The position numbers and the translations under genes were made by a program. The notes beneath the pieces were generated by a model, which did not search any database, was not told where the DNA came from, and saw only the letters and a program-made list of their open reading frames with translations. Positions 18,001-26,221 of a stretch of 64,000 nucleotides of DNA are shown here, one piece after another; the stretch's first letter is position 1; the number at the start of each line of letters is the position of its first letter. Source of the DNA: Salisaeta longa DSM 21114 (GTDB taxonomy: Bacteria; Bacteroidota; Rhodothermia; Rhodothermales; Salinibacteraceae); contig NZ_ATTH01000001.1 in assembly GCF_000419585.1 (NCBI RefSeq), positions 1,200,005 through 1,264,004 of the forward strand. Direction: 5' to 3'.

Positions 18001-21000
18001 ATTACGGCCAGCGAATCGTAGCGGAAGCCGCGCGCGCCGCGCTCTACGGTCAAGGTGAGGTTGCGCGCCTTCCCGGGGCCCACCTCAAAGGGCAACCCGC
18101 TGCCGCCGCTGATGGCCGCGCCGTTGGCCTTCACGATGGCCCCCTTCGGATTCGATTCGTTCAGGAGGCGCACCGCGTAGGAGCGCGTTTCATCGGACGG
18201 GCTGTCGTTGACGAGCGTCAGCCCAAACGTGGCCGCCTCGTCTGGCGCCACGCTCACTTGCCGGCTGATGCCGTTGCTTACGTTCAGCTCCACCTTGTCG
18301 CGGCGGGTGGTCAGCACGTCGCCCTCAAACGCCGACCATGCGGCCCGATCGGCTGCGAAGGACGAGAACGTATCGAACGGCTCGCGGGCCGGCTCAAACG
18401 GACACGAGCTGGTGCCCGAGCGCGTCTGAAAGACGGGCGTTCCGTAGCGCGGGTCTTTCTTGATGTCCACGGTGTACGAATCCCCCGCGTCGTCGTCGCT
18501 CAGCACGTAGCCCCACGTGCGCTGTTGCTGGTTGCTCTGCTCGCTGCCGGACGCATCCGACGGCGTAATCACCGTCTCGGTGGCCAAAGTCGCTACAGCT
18601 GGTTTCAGCACCCCCACTTCGGCAAAGATGCGCGTAGCCACCGAGGTGAACACCGACGAGTAGGTGGCGCTGCGCTGCGTGCGCGTTTCTTCGTACTGAA
18701 AGCTGTTGCCGCTGCTAAAGCTTCTGTTTTCGATAAGCTCGGCCTCGCTGGCCAGCCGATCGCTCTCGTACAGGATATTTTCCCACAGCGCAATCACATC
18801 GTCGTAATCGAGGCGACCCTCACGATCGTCGGTCTTCAGGTCTTGCAGCTCGGGGATGAGCGTCTCCTCAATGTGTTGGCGGGTGTAGGCATAGGTCGTT
18901 GAAATAGAGTCGGGCTGGAAGGAGACAGTCTGCGACTTTCTGATTTCGCATGCGGCCTTGTCTTCGCCCAGCACCTTGAGCACATCGGAGGTGGCAAATA
19001 CGAAGTTGATGCCCGCCCCCATGAACACATCGGCCGACCGGCCCGTGGCGCCCGGCGCGGCAGACGTTTGCAGGCGCTCGGTGGTCGTCTGACACACTGA
19101 GAAGCGTTCGCCGTTGGTGCTGCTCTGCGACACCGTCACGCCTACACCGCCCACGGCAAGGACCTCGACGTCGGCATAAAAGCCCCACCAGCCCACCTGC
19201 ACCTCGGTGTTTACGCCCGCCGTTACAGCAGTAGCGTTTGAAAGTGCTAGGCCCGACTCCGTCCAGGTGCTGCTGCATACCTCGGTGCCTTCCGAGAGGT
19301 AGCTGTACGACCCATCGCCCGGCGGGTCGCGCAGCACAGCCACCGGCAGCTCTACAGCCCGCGTGATGAACTGCGTGCCTTCGCGCGCCCGCAGGCCCTC
19401 CACAATGGCCCACCGGGTGGTGGCATCGCGGCGGGTGGACACTTCAGCGGTTACCGACAGCGACTTCTGGTACGAGCGGTCGATCCCGTTCACCACGCGC
19501 CCGGCAATCAGGTTGGGCGAGCGTCCGAAGGTGTGGTACGAAATGGCACCGGTGGAATCGGTGGTGGCCGTGACGGGGTCGTCGCCGCGGTCGGCCAGCT
19601 CGTCGTAAACCGTCACCGATGCGTCTTCTACGGGGCACAAGTTGCCGTTGCCGTAGTCTTCGGCCACCTGGATGCGCAGGTTCAGCTCCTGATTGCGCTT
19701 CACCACCGGCACGCTCACGTTGCTGCAACTAGCCGCCTCGGGCCACTCCTTAACGGCCACCTGAATGGGCGCCCGGTAGATGAGCTCCACCGTGGTGTCG
19801 GCCGGCGCAAGGTCGACGTTGATGGCGCCACGCTGGGCAAAGAACTTCTCGATGGCCACCTTCTGGCTGGGGTCGGGCACGTCGCGCACGCCCGTCACCT
19901 GCACCGTGTACTCCTGCGGCGGCAGCTCGGCCGTGAACACGCCTTGCGCATTGGTCTCTACGGTGCGCGTGTAACAGCCGTTGGTGGAGCGAATCTTGAG
20001 CTCCGCGATGCCTACCGAAAAACCGCAGCCGCCGTGCACGTCCACCGTCAAGCGGCGGGTGGTGGTGTCTTCAAAGTTGACGTCGGTGCGGGCGCCCGTC
20101 ACGTCGAGCGTTTGCTGCTCGGGCGTGAAGGTGTGCGTTCCGCTGGCGTTATCATCCAGCACGGGCCGCAGCGTGTGCGTGCCCGGAATGACGCCCACAG
20201 TAAATGCGCCCTGCGTGTCGGTGGATGCTTCCTGCTCGCCGTCCACAAGCATGTTCACGCCCGTCGCCGGACACTGCGTACCGGCGTACTGGATGGTGCC
20301 TGATACCGGCAGGCTGGTTTGGTCAGTGAAGCGGACCTGGTTTTGGACCGGCGTCTGCGGGCTGAGGGTGACGCTGGTGCGCGTGGGCTGAAAGACGTGC
20401 GGGGGTTTCTGCGGAATGACGGCGAACGTGATGCCGTCGCCATACCGCAAGTCGCTGATGCTGTAGGTGCCGTCGGCCCCGGTGCGGACGCACGCGTTGA
20501 GCGGCGCGCCCTGCTCGGCTGGTCCGGCGCCGTTTTGGTACACGGCATAGAACGCGCCGTCGTCGCTGGCCACATTGGCCCCGGCCGTACCGCCGCGCTC
20601 GTCGAGCGGCCAATACGCCATTAGATCGTCCTCGGTGCCGTCTAGCGGCTCAAACCGGTGGGCCTCTACCTGCGCCGCCGTACGATTTGTATGCCACAGC
20701 CGCACGTCGTCAATCTGCCCGGCAAAAAAGTCGCTTGCCTGACGCTCTCCGCCGGCTTCATCGTACTCTTGGCCCAGCGAGAATAGGTCGTTGGCGTCCG
20801 GCCGCACTGATGACGAAATCATAAACGATGCCTGCAGGGTGCCATTGACGATCAGCTGTCCGGTGCCGTCGGCCGCAACGGAAAGCGCTACGTGGTGCCA
20901 GGCGTTCGGCGCAAACGTGTCAGCGCTGGCCTGCGTTTGATTGTCGGTGTCGTAATGCTCAAAGCGTTGCGTGTCGTGGTTGTACCGGAGGGTGAACTTG

Positions 21001-24000
21001 TTTCCGCCCTCGTTTGTGTTCAGGCCCCACACCGCATCTTTGGCGGATCCACCCAAAGCAGGCTTCACCCAGGCAGACAGCGTAAAGGCCGGAGGCAGGT
21101 TGCCGGCAAGATCCTGGATGGCCACATACCCGCCGGCCCCGTCCAGCACGAGCGCCCCGTTAGGACTGGGCGAGAGGCATATGTTAACGCCGGCAAAGGC
21201 GCTGCCGTCTTGTAGTTGGGTACGCCCCGAAATGGCCCCGTCGGGGGCGCGCCAGCCGCGGTTGCAAATGCGATCCGTCTCGAAGCCCACTTCCGTCTCG
21301 TAGGCCGTTACGCAGTACGCGTAGGTATTGCCCGGGGCGGCATCGGTATCGCGGTAACTCGTTTCGTTCGGCCCGGTGGTCGCGATGAGCGTGCCGTCGC
21401 GGTAGATGCGGTAGCCGTCTTCATCGGCCGAGGCGTCGCTCCACGACAGGCTCACGCGGTTGCGGTAGGCCCCGTCGGAGGCCACCACGCCCTCGGGCGG
21501 GGCGGCGAGGCTCGACACGTACACGGCCCCCGTCTCGGAATTGGCATCGGGCGCGCCGATGATCACATCGCCCGCCCCAAAGGTTACCGTCCGCCCAAAG
21601 CCGTCGCCTGCGGGGTCGCCCTCGGCCTGAAAGATGATGGACCGCCCGTAGATGCCGCGGGCGTCGAGTTGAAAGAGATGGGCCCGGCCGCCCGCGGCCT
21701 GCCCCGGGGCGCCCACAAGCAACAACCCGCTAGGCTCGGCGTGGAGATCCGTGCCAAATTGTGCGTTGTTAGTGCCGTCCCCTGCCGGCTGTAGCGTCTG
21801 CACGAGTTCACTTTGGCGGTTAAAGATGTACACCCGCCCGTCGCCGCCGCTCGCGTTGGGCGCACCGACAATGACGTGACGTTCCGTGAGGGCTACGCTG
21901 CCCCCAAACGATTCATCGAAGCCCTGTGCATTACCAGAGACCGAAAACTGTTGAGGCCACGTTCCATCCGGCGCGCGCTCGTGATAATATACAAAATTGC
22001 GGTCGGTGTCGCCAATCAGCACGCGGGTCCCCAGAATGGCAACGGCCGTTTCCTCCCATGGGGTACCGGTGTCTTCGGTCTGAAAAAGCGTCCCATTAAA
22101 TAGGTCTACAGTGTCTCCACTTTTCAAATTACGAATCACAATCGTTCCGTTGAAGCCGCCATACGCCAGAATGGCCAAGCTATCGTCAACGGCTATATCC
22201 ATCTCGTCTCCAACGCCGTTGTCGTAATCGTCGTCTACGATGAGGTCGGGGTTGCCCCACCCATCGTCGGTCGGCGTGAACTGCACGATCTCGTTCACTT
22301 TTGATTCGCCCACGACGATCGCACCATTACCAATGCCAAGATCCAGGCCAAAGCGTCCGTACGAATTGGGACTCACGGCGCCTAGCTCGCCCATCTCTTC
22401 CCAGGTGCCGCCCGTACGTTTGTAGATGTGCGCGGTGCCGGTCAAGTCTTCACGCTGCCCCCGATGGCCAATGCCCAGATACTCATCGGTGGCATCCAAG
22501 TCGTTGCCAAAATACTCGTTGAAGTCGGTGTCGCCGCCTTGAATTTGATTGGCGAGCGCAACGGTTTGGGCTTGCGTAATGCCGCTGCCACTTCCTAGGC
22601 GTTCCCCTTCATCACACATGCGCTCGGAGGCCTCGCCGCTGGCGCTCAGCGTCTCAACACAATAGGATGCTACGGCGCCCGCTGCAAGACTGGCATCGGT
22701 GTACGTGGTTTGGTTGGCGGCCAGGGTGGTAAGCGCCTCGCCATCGCGCAGCACGCGGTATGCATCCTCCCGGGTGGATTGGTCGACCCAGGTGATGGTC
22801 ACCCGATCGGTGTAGCTCGTGGAGGCCGTGACCGAGCCCGGCGGCAGAATCATGGTGGCGCCTTCGTCGCTATCCGCGGTGGAGGTGCCGTCGTCATCGA
22901 AGGCAACCACCTGATACGTGTACGTAACGCCCAGCAGGCCGGTGGTGTCGGAAAAGGCCGTGACGTTGTCGGGCACCTGGCCCGCGACGGCCTCCGTCCC
23001 GTCGGCCGCGATGCGCGTGATGCGATAGCCGTCCTCCGCCGCCGACTGATCTGTCCACGTAACCACCACCTCGGTCTCGGAGGTGCCGTCGCTGGCCTCG
23101 ACGGCCGTGGGCGGCTGCAGCGTCCGCATCCCGGCATCGGCGCCCGCGCTGGTTGCGAGCGTGTCGCCGGCAAAGGCGATGGCCGTCACGACGCTGTAGC
23201 GGTACCGCTGGCCGGGCACGCCGGTGGTGTCGATGAGCACCTGCTCGTTGCGCAGCGTGGTATGCACGAGCGTCGAGTCGGGCGTTGTGGGCTGCCCCTC
23301 GGCCGTGATGGGCCGCCGGTAGATGCCGTAGCCCGCCTCCACGCGCGAGTTGTCGGCCCACTCCACCCGCACGCGGTCTTCGCGCTCGTTGTCGGTGGCC
23401 GTTACGCCGGTGGGCTTGTTCACCTCGCGGCTGCCAAACGTACACGTCCGCGCCGATTCGTTGCCCTGTTCGGTAAAGGCCGACACGCAATATTCGTGGC
23501 GCGCGTTGGGCGGAGCGTTCTCATCGACGTACGTGCGGGTTTGCTTCGAGGGCGTCGCAATGGCCTGAAGGGTCGACGCCCCGGCGTTGCGGCGATAAAT
23601 GCGATAGAAGGAGGAGCGCGTGGCAGGATCGTTCCACGTGATGCGGACCCGGTCTTCGGCCACGGAGTCGGTGGCTGCCACGTTGGTGGGTGCCAGCACC
23701 ACGCTCCGGCGGCCGGTGTCGCAGGCGTCTACGGTGCGGCCGACCGGATCGGTGCCCGTCAGCTGGGTGCGAGCATTGCCGTTGGTGGCCGCTACGGCAC
23801 AGTACGTGTACACCTGTCCGGGTACGGCGGCGCGGTCGGTGTAGGCAGCGGCGTCGGAGGCAAGGGTAGCGACGCGCGTCATGGCGGCGGTGTCGGGCGT
23901 GGCGGTGGGGAGGCCCGGTTGCCGGTAGATCAGATAGCGGGCCTCGGCGGTGGCGGCGTCGGTCCACTGCAGGGCCACCCGGTCGTCGTAGGTCGCGTCG

Positions 24001-25571
24001 GTGGCCTGCACCGCGGTGGGCGCTGCCAGGGTGCCGGCGCTGCCCGAAGCACAGAGGGGCCGCGAGGTGATCGTCCCCTCCACGCGCTGCACGCAGTAGG
24101 TAGCCGTTGCGCCGGGCACGCTCGCTCGGTCTACAAATTGCTGCTGGGACGGATCGTTGAGCGTGGCTATGGACGTGTCGTTGCGCGTAATCACGTAGCC
24201 CGACGTGCCCGGCCCCGGATCCTGCCACGTCACCACGACGCGGTCGCTGTACGTGCCCGTAGTGGCTTCCACCGAAGCGACCGGCACCACCTCGGCCAGC
24301 CGACCGGCATCGCAGACGCGCTGTCCTTCGCCATCGTCATCGTACGGTGCCACGCAGTAGCGATGGTCGCGCAGGGGCGCCAACGCGCTGCTTGTATCGG
24401 CGTACTGCTGCACGTTGGCCTCGAGCACGGCCACCTGCTGCCCGTCGCGGTACACCCGGTAGCCCGCTTCCACTTGCGACGCATCGCGCCACGTCAGCGC
24501 AATCTGATCGGTGAACATCTCGTCGGAGGCGCGCACGTTTGCTGCCGGTCGAAACGAGCGTGTGCCGTCGTCGCAAGCGTAGGTATAGGTTTGGCCGTCA
24601 ATGGTGACGTCCAGGCAATACGCGTAGGCTACGTCCGAGGCGCCCGTGTCGTCGACGTACGTGCTATCGCCGGTGGAGCGGTACGCCAATACGGTGCCGT
24701 TTCGGGTAACACGCAACAGCGCGGCTGCAGGGACAATCGTTGCCGGATCGGGCCACCGCAGCTCCACCCGGTCTTCGTACAGCGCGTCGCTGGCCACCAC
24801 GGGCTGAAGGGCCTGCGGCGTTGGCGCGGGCTGCACGCGGGCGTCGCCCTGCACGGTGCCGTCCAGTCCGCTGGGGCCTCGGTCGGCCAGCACGGTCGCT
24901 CCACTGGCGGTGGGCAGCGTGTTGGCCGGATAGTAAGCAAGCAGGTTTGCTTCGTCACCCTCCAGCGGGTGCCACAGGCTGTGCCGGATGCGATCGCGCG
25001 AGCGGGCGGCCGACCAAAAGCGGATGTCGTCAAGCTGGGCGGCGAGCGTAGCGGTGGGCGGTGCTGCCGCGGCGCCAAGGCGCACCGGGGCCGTGTTTTG
25101 CGCCAGCGGCCCCATAGCTGTGGCCGTGCCATCACGCCTGCCATCCACATACAACGTCTTGTCGCCCGTCGCGGCGTTGTACACCACGGCGATGTGATGC
25201 CACTGCCCGTCGTCTACCGGCGTGCGGCCTTCTAAGCGCGACGTTGAGCCGCCGTGCGTGCTCACAAATACGAGCGTGCCTTCGGCTCCGGACTGCCGGA
25301 TCGCCCAACTTCCACTTCCTTTGGCCACAATGGGCACGTTGGGCGTGGCAAAACCGTCGGCTTTCAGCCAAAACGCAACGGTAAAGCTACCCGTGAAGTC
25401 AAACGCAGCAGACTGAGACAGCACGACCTGATCGTCGGTGCCGTCCAGTACAAGCGCCTGCGCTCCCGACTGTGCGGCCGCCGAAAGCGCGGTACCGCCC
25501 CACACGGCAAGCGCCACCAAAAAACCTGCAACAAAACGACGAAATAGCATGCGACTCGTAGATGCAATCAT
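15066..25571 (-). CDS. Giant secreted multidomain protein (LamG, FnIII, FG-GAP, Ig-like) with T9SS tail
   Basis: 3501 residues with a signal peptide (FVAGFLVALAVWGGTALSAAAQ). Domains in order, approximate residues: LamG/concanavalin-like (37-214); eight FnIII-like repeats starting with variants of ASDxxYxDRVxxxW (254-990); FG-GAP-type repeats (1003-1357); a ninth FnIII-like repeat (1360-1447); a second LamG (1470-1640); carboxypeptidase-regulatory/SpaA-like beta domains (about 1690-1890); a long unassigned region with a helical stretch (1900-2720); a Big_5-type Ig domain (about 2735-2860); one FnIII (about 2975-3057); a GWNIIANPLDKDV module; and a T9SS type A tail (about 3413-3501, VYDLLGRRVATL). 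Seven of nine FnIII-like repeats have a matched cysteine pair. It is likely an adhesin or surface-matrix protein. ATG 25571 is preferred; ATG 25550 and a TTG at 25592 are alternatives. Confidence 0.9.
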   Translation of the reverse strand: MIASTSRMLFRRFVAGFLVALAVWGGTALSAAAQSGAQALVLDGTDDQVVLSQSAAFDFTGSFTVAFWLKADGFATPNVPIVAKGSGSWAIRQSGAEGTLVFVSTHGGSTSRLEGRTPVDDGQWHHIAVVYNAATGDKTLYVDGRRDGTATAMGPLAQNTAPVRLGAAAAPPTATLAAQLDDIRFWSAARSRDRIRHSLWHPLEGDEANLLAYYPANTLPTASGATVLADRGPSGLDGTVQGDARVQPAPTPQALQPVVASDALYEDRVELRWPDPATIVPAAALLRVTRNGTVLAYRSTGDSTYVDDTGASDVAYAYCLDVTIDGQTYTYACDDGTRSFRPAANVRASDEMFTDQIALTWRDASQVEAGYRVYRDGQQVAVLEANVQQYADTSSALAPLRDHRYCVAPYDDDGEGQRVCDAGRLAEVVPVASVEATTGTYSDRVVVTWQDPGPGTSGYVITRNDTSIATLNDPSQQQFVDRASVPGATATYCVQRVEGTITSRPLCASGSAGTLAAPTAVQATDATYDDRVALQWTDAATAEARYLIYRQPGLPTATPDTAAMTRVATLASDAAAYTDRAAVPGQVYTYCAVAATNGNARTQLTGTDPVGRTVDACDTGRRSVVLAPTNVAATDSVAEDRVRITWNDPATRSSFYRIYRRNAGASTLQAIATPSKQTRTYVDENAPPNARHEYCVSAFTEQGNESARTCTFGSREVNKPTGVTATDNEREDRVRVEWADNSRVEAGYGIYRRPITAEGQPTTPDSTLVHTTLRNEQVLIDTTGVPGQRYRYSVVTAIAFAGDTLATSAGADAGMRTLQPPTAVEASDGTSETEVVVTWTDQSAAEDGYRITRIAADGTEAVAGQVPDNVTAFSDTTGLLGVTYTYQVVAFDDDGTSTADSDEGATMILPPGSVTASTSYTDRVTITWVDQSTREDAYRVLRDGEALTTLAANQTTYTDASLAAGAVASYCVETLSASGEASERMCDEGERLGSGSGITQAQTVALANQIQGGDTDFNEYFGNDLDATDEYLGIGHRGQREDLTGTAHIYKRTGGTWEEMGELGAVSPNSYGRFGLDLGIGNGAIVVGESKVNEIVQFTPTDDGWGNPDLIVDDDYDNGVGDEMDIAVDDSLAILAYGGFNGTIVIRNLKSGDTVDLFNGTLFQTEDTGTPWEETAVAILGTRVLIGDTDRNFVYYHERAPDGTWPQQFSVSGNAQGFDESFGGSVALTERHVIVGAPNASGGDGRVYIFNRQSELVQTLQPAGDGTNNAQFGTDLHAEPSGLLLVGAPGQAAGGRAHLFQLDARGIYGRSIIFQAEGDPAGDGFGRTVTFGAGDVIIGAPDANSETGAVYVSSLAAPPEGVVASDGAYRNRVSLSWSDASADEDGYRIYRDGTLIATTGPNETSYRDTDAAPGNTYAYCVTAYETEVGFETDRICNRGWRAPDGAISGRTQLQDGSAFAGVNICLSPSPNGALVLDGAGGYVAIQDLAGNLPPAFTLSAWVKPALGGSAKDAVWGLNTNEGGNKFTLRYNHDTQRFEHYDTDNQTQASADTFAPNAWHHVALSVAADGTGQLIVNGTLQASFMISSSVRPDANDLFSLGQEYDEAGGERQASDFFAGQIDDVRLWHTNRTAAQVEAHRFEPLDGTEDDLMAYWPLDERGGTAGANVASDDGAFYAVYQNGAGPAEQGAPLNACVRTGADGTYSISDLRYGDGITFAVIPQKPPHVFQPTRTSVTLSPQTPVQNQVRFTDQTSLPVSGTIQYAGTQCPATGVNMLVDGEQEASTDTQGAFTVGVIPGTHTLRPVLDDNASGTHTFTPEQQTLDVTGARTDVNFEDTTTRRLTVDVHGGCGFSVGIAELKIRSTNGCYTRTVETNAQGVFTAELPPQEYTVQVTGVRDVPDPSQKVAIEKFFAQRGAINVDLAPADTTVELIYRAPIQVAVKEWPEAASCSNVSVPVVKRNQELNLRIQVAEDYGNGNLCPVEDASVTVYDELADRGDDPVTATTDSTGAISYHTFGRSPNLIAGRVVNGIDRSYQKSLSVTAEVSTRRDATTRWAIVEGLRAREGTQFITRAVELPVAVLRDPPGDGSYSYLSEGTEVCSSTWTESGLALSNATAVTAGVNTEVQVGWWGFYADVEVLAVGGVGVTVSQSSTNGERFSVCQTTTERLQTSAAPGATGRSADVFMGAGINFVFATSDVLKVLGEDKAACEIRKSQTVSFQPDSISTTYAYTRQHIEETLIPELQDLKTDDREGRLDYDDVIALWENILYESDRLASEAELIENRSFSSGNSFQYEETRTQRSATYSSVFTSVATRIFAEVGVLKPAVATLATETVITPSDASGSEQSNQQQRTWGYVLSDDDAGDSYTVDIKKDPRYGTPVFQTRSGTSSCPFEPAREPFDTFSSFAADRAAWSAFEGDVLTTRRDKVELNVSNGISRQVSVAPDEAATFGLTLVNDSPSDETRSYAVRLLNESNPKGAIVKANGAAISGGSGLPFEVGPGKARNLTLTVERGARGFRYDSLAVMAYPPCDLAAGGEVPSTDTVYVSVTFQPPSSPIALESPAPGFAINRATKDAPFDVSFSGFSVDTTDTGHRLSEVGVFIRPAIDLNGGFPPLQTTANGDSSAADSLRGPRYLKGEAARALFRRIENGAAAKATQGVEALEDWSQTLLVATRQNILQLNDCANEACDLSDITTYFERTQYRGPDGVYEIAAYTKTTNAEGTVTGAYVAEPRRIIVDTKRPRVHGTPEPADGLLTAGDDIAVTFDETVACATVRANENVTLAYADSTVGGRIPITPTCDGRVLYLQPRDPEALAQAEDQRLVATVTAALTEDGGVQRDSAGPLSLTDRAGNPLPASVDWRFTVQQRGLTWTPAADTLRLVRGTTGQVSTRLTNFRTQLVDYGLTASGDALTIEGPTAAPDPLAPGASRTVTINVAADRRPGTYIDTVRVTGVGARAALYRLTTIIERPEPAVRTPQQVWAQSTPQQHVDLRWTPGDKGAARYQVYRGSNARFDTTGARVATVRGQRSQYVDSTAQVGATHYYRLVARAATGEMSAPSEAASIFLYPRTVAAHTQRSFAGGDDPQDFRLVALPGAVQQRLTEALNGTPGDDWTAYADRGTSEDPFVEIDAASDRAFTPGRGYWLRQREAWTVDKTVQTVDLRGDTVAVIDVHDGWNIIANPLDKDVAWAAVEQANAANLQALWRFAGRYTRAQTFASATTGEAFYFLNDRGLDSLVVPYPGAPFVQQTSSEKSTSKASAARTLTLATFYDGTHTGQATIQLAPDARVGRDALDQVAPPARFEGPRLRLPVADPPSPRQRWLAHEARPAGTDGQRVNLTLHAPAGSHVRIDARTVNALDVPAVRLVERATGRMIDLTQRQSFTLQVEHAQTPLVLLMGTTAFVEEAWSSIVPPTVRLRANYPNPFRTQTTIEYAVPKAGPVRLDVYDLLGRRVATLVNATQKAGWHRVRWNATAGRQRLASGVYFGRLRVGGEVRTHKMVIVR

Positions 25572-25595
25572 GATTACGTCTTTTGTCTTCAAGAT

Positions 25596-25617
25596 TGGCG
25601 GATCGGCCGATCCGCCA
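25596..25617. repeat. 22-bp perfect palindrome before the giant gene
   Basis: TGGCGGATCGG and its exact reverse complement meet without a spacer. It lies 25 bases before the chosen start codon, inside the likely leader or promoter of the giant gene. It could be an operator for a dimeric regulator or an mRNA hairpin near the ribosome-binding site. Confidence 0.75.
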
Positions 25618-25631
25618 GCTCGTGTAGCATA

Positions 25632-25650
25632 ACCACCACGAAGCGGTGGT
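25632..25650 (-). terminator. Hairpin after the AraC gene
   Basis: ACCACC and GGTGGT flank a 7-base loop region that can extend the stem to 8 bp with a wobble. It follows the AraC stop codon by 24 bases in the direction of transcription. No T-run follows, so it may slow rather than stop transcription into the giant gene. Confidence 0.35.
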
Positions 25651-25674
25651 ACTTCAAGTGATGTGTCAACTTTT

Positions 25675-26046
25675 TTAAGCTACCAGCACCCGTTCGGAAG
25701 AGCACGCGGCGGCATGCTCGGTGGGCGCGCGGTCGTGGTAGTCGCGAAATTGCGTGCTGAAGCTTTGCACGCTGCTGTATCCGACGGCAAAGGCGATTTG
25801 CGTAACCGACTGCTCGGTGCGCAACAACGCCCGTGCGGCCTGCATGCGGCGGGCGCGGATGAGCGCACAGGGCGACACGTCGTAGTAGGCCTGCACGCGA
25901 CGATACAGTGTGCTCCGACTCATGGCGAGATGATGCGCAAGCTCTTGCACGCCAAAGGTGGGCACATCGAGGTGATGCTGAATGGCGTGTTCAAGGCGCT
26001 GGCGAAAAAGGGAGGGATGCTGACGGGCGGGACGCGACGTCGTCAT
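25675..26046 (-). CDS. Orphan AraC-family DNA-binding protein
   Basis: 123 residues, essentially just the double helix-turn-helix of the AraC family. First HTH: FGVQELAHHLAMSRSTLYRR. Second: QIAFAVGYSSVQSFSTQFRDY. There is no sensor domain. The family normally binds two direct-repeat half sites, and a pair of 18-bp repeats with a 21-bp period lies about 92 bases upstream. Its recognition helices (SRSTLYRR; YSSVQSFSTQF) are closer to those of HTCS 2 than to HTCS 1. It sits 103 bases before the giant gene on the same strand, so it probably controls it and perhaps itself. Start uncertain: ATG 26046 is chosen because the extra 16 residues from ATG 26094 look unlike the family. Confidence 0.85.
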   Translation of the reverse strand: MTTSRPARQHPSLFRQRLEHAIQHHLDVPTFGVQELAHHLAMSRSTLYRRVQAYYDVSPCALIRARRMQAARALLRTEQSVTQIAFAVGYSSVQSFSTQFRDYHDRAPTEHAAACSSERVLVA

Positions 26047-26109
26047 GACGAAGGGTGTGGGAAACGTGAGCAAGCAAACGATCCATGACGCCATTGGATG
26101 ACGTCGCTG

Positions 26110-26117
26110 TAAGGATA
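26110..26117 (-). promoter_or_regulatory. Possible -7 box of the AraC gene
   Basis: TATCCTTA on the minus strand resembles the Bacteroidota TAnnTTTG box with two mismatches. It lies just downstream of the paired direct repeats, where an AraC-type activator would be expected to touch the polymerase. Confidence 0.3.
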
Positions 26118-26137
26118 GCGTGCGCTCGTTTGTCTTG

Positions 26138-26176
26138 CGTTGCGTGAGCGTCCCAATCTTTTGCGTGAGCGTGTCA
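26138..26176 (-). promoter_or_regulatory. Paired direct repeats, 21-bp period (candidate AraC operator)
   Basis: On the minus strand TGACACGCTCACGCAAAA (26176 to 26159) and TGGGACGCTCACGCAACG (26155 to 26138) share a 12-base identical core, ACGCTCACGCAA. Their starts are exactly 21 bp apart, the spacing of the araI1/araI2 half sites of AraC. The upstream copy fits TGACAC-N6-GCAAA, also found in the repeats at 58819-58858. Confidence 0.6.
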
Positions 26177-26221
26177 CGGCACGTTTCAACCGCCCGCAGG
26201 GCGCCTGTGGGCCGATTAGGT

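Noticed and set aside
22710-25235. 841-codon open frame on the plus strand opposite the FnIII-like repeats
   Set aside because: The same antisense effect of GC-rich codon use; composition is Gly/Arg/His-rich and the opposite strand carries clear repeats.
4306-25571. A polysaccharide-utilization locus around HTCS 1 and the giant proteins
   Set aside because: No SusC, SusD, glycoside hydrolase or sugar transporter gene is present in the window.
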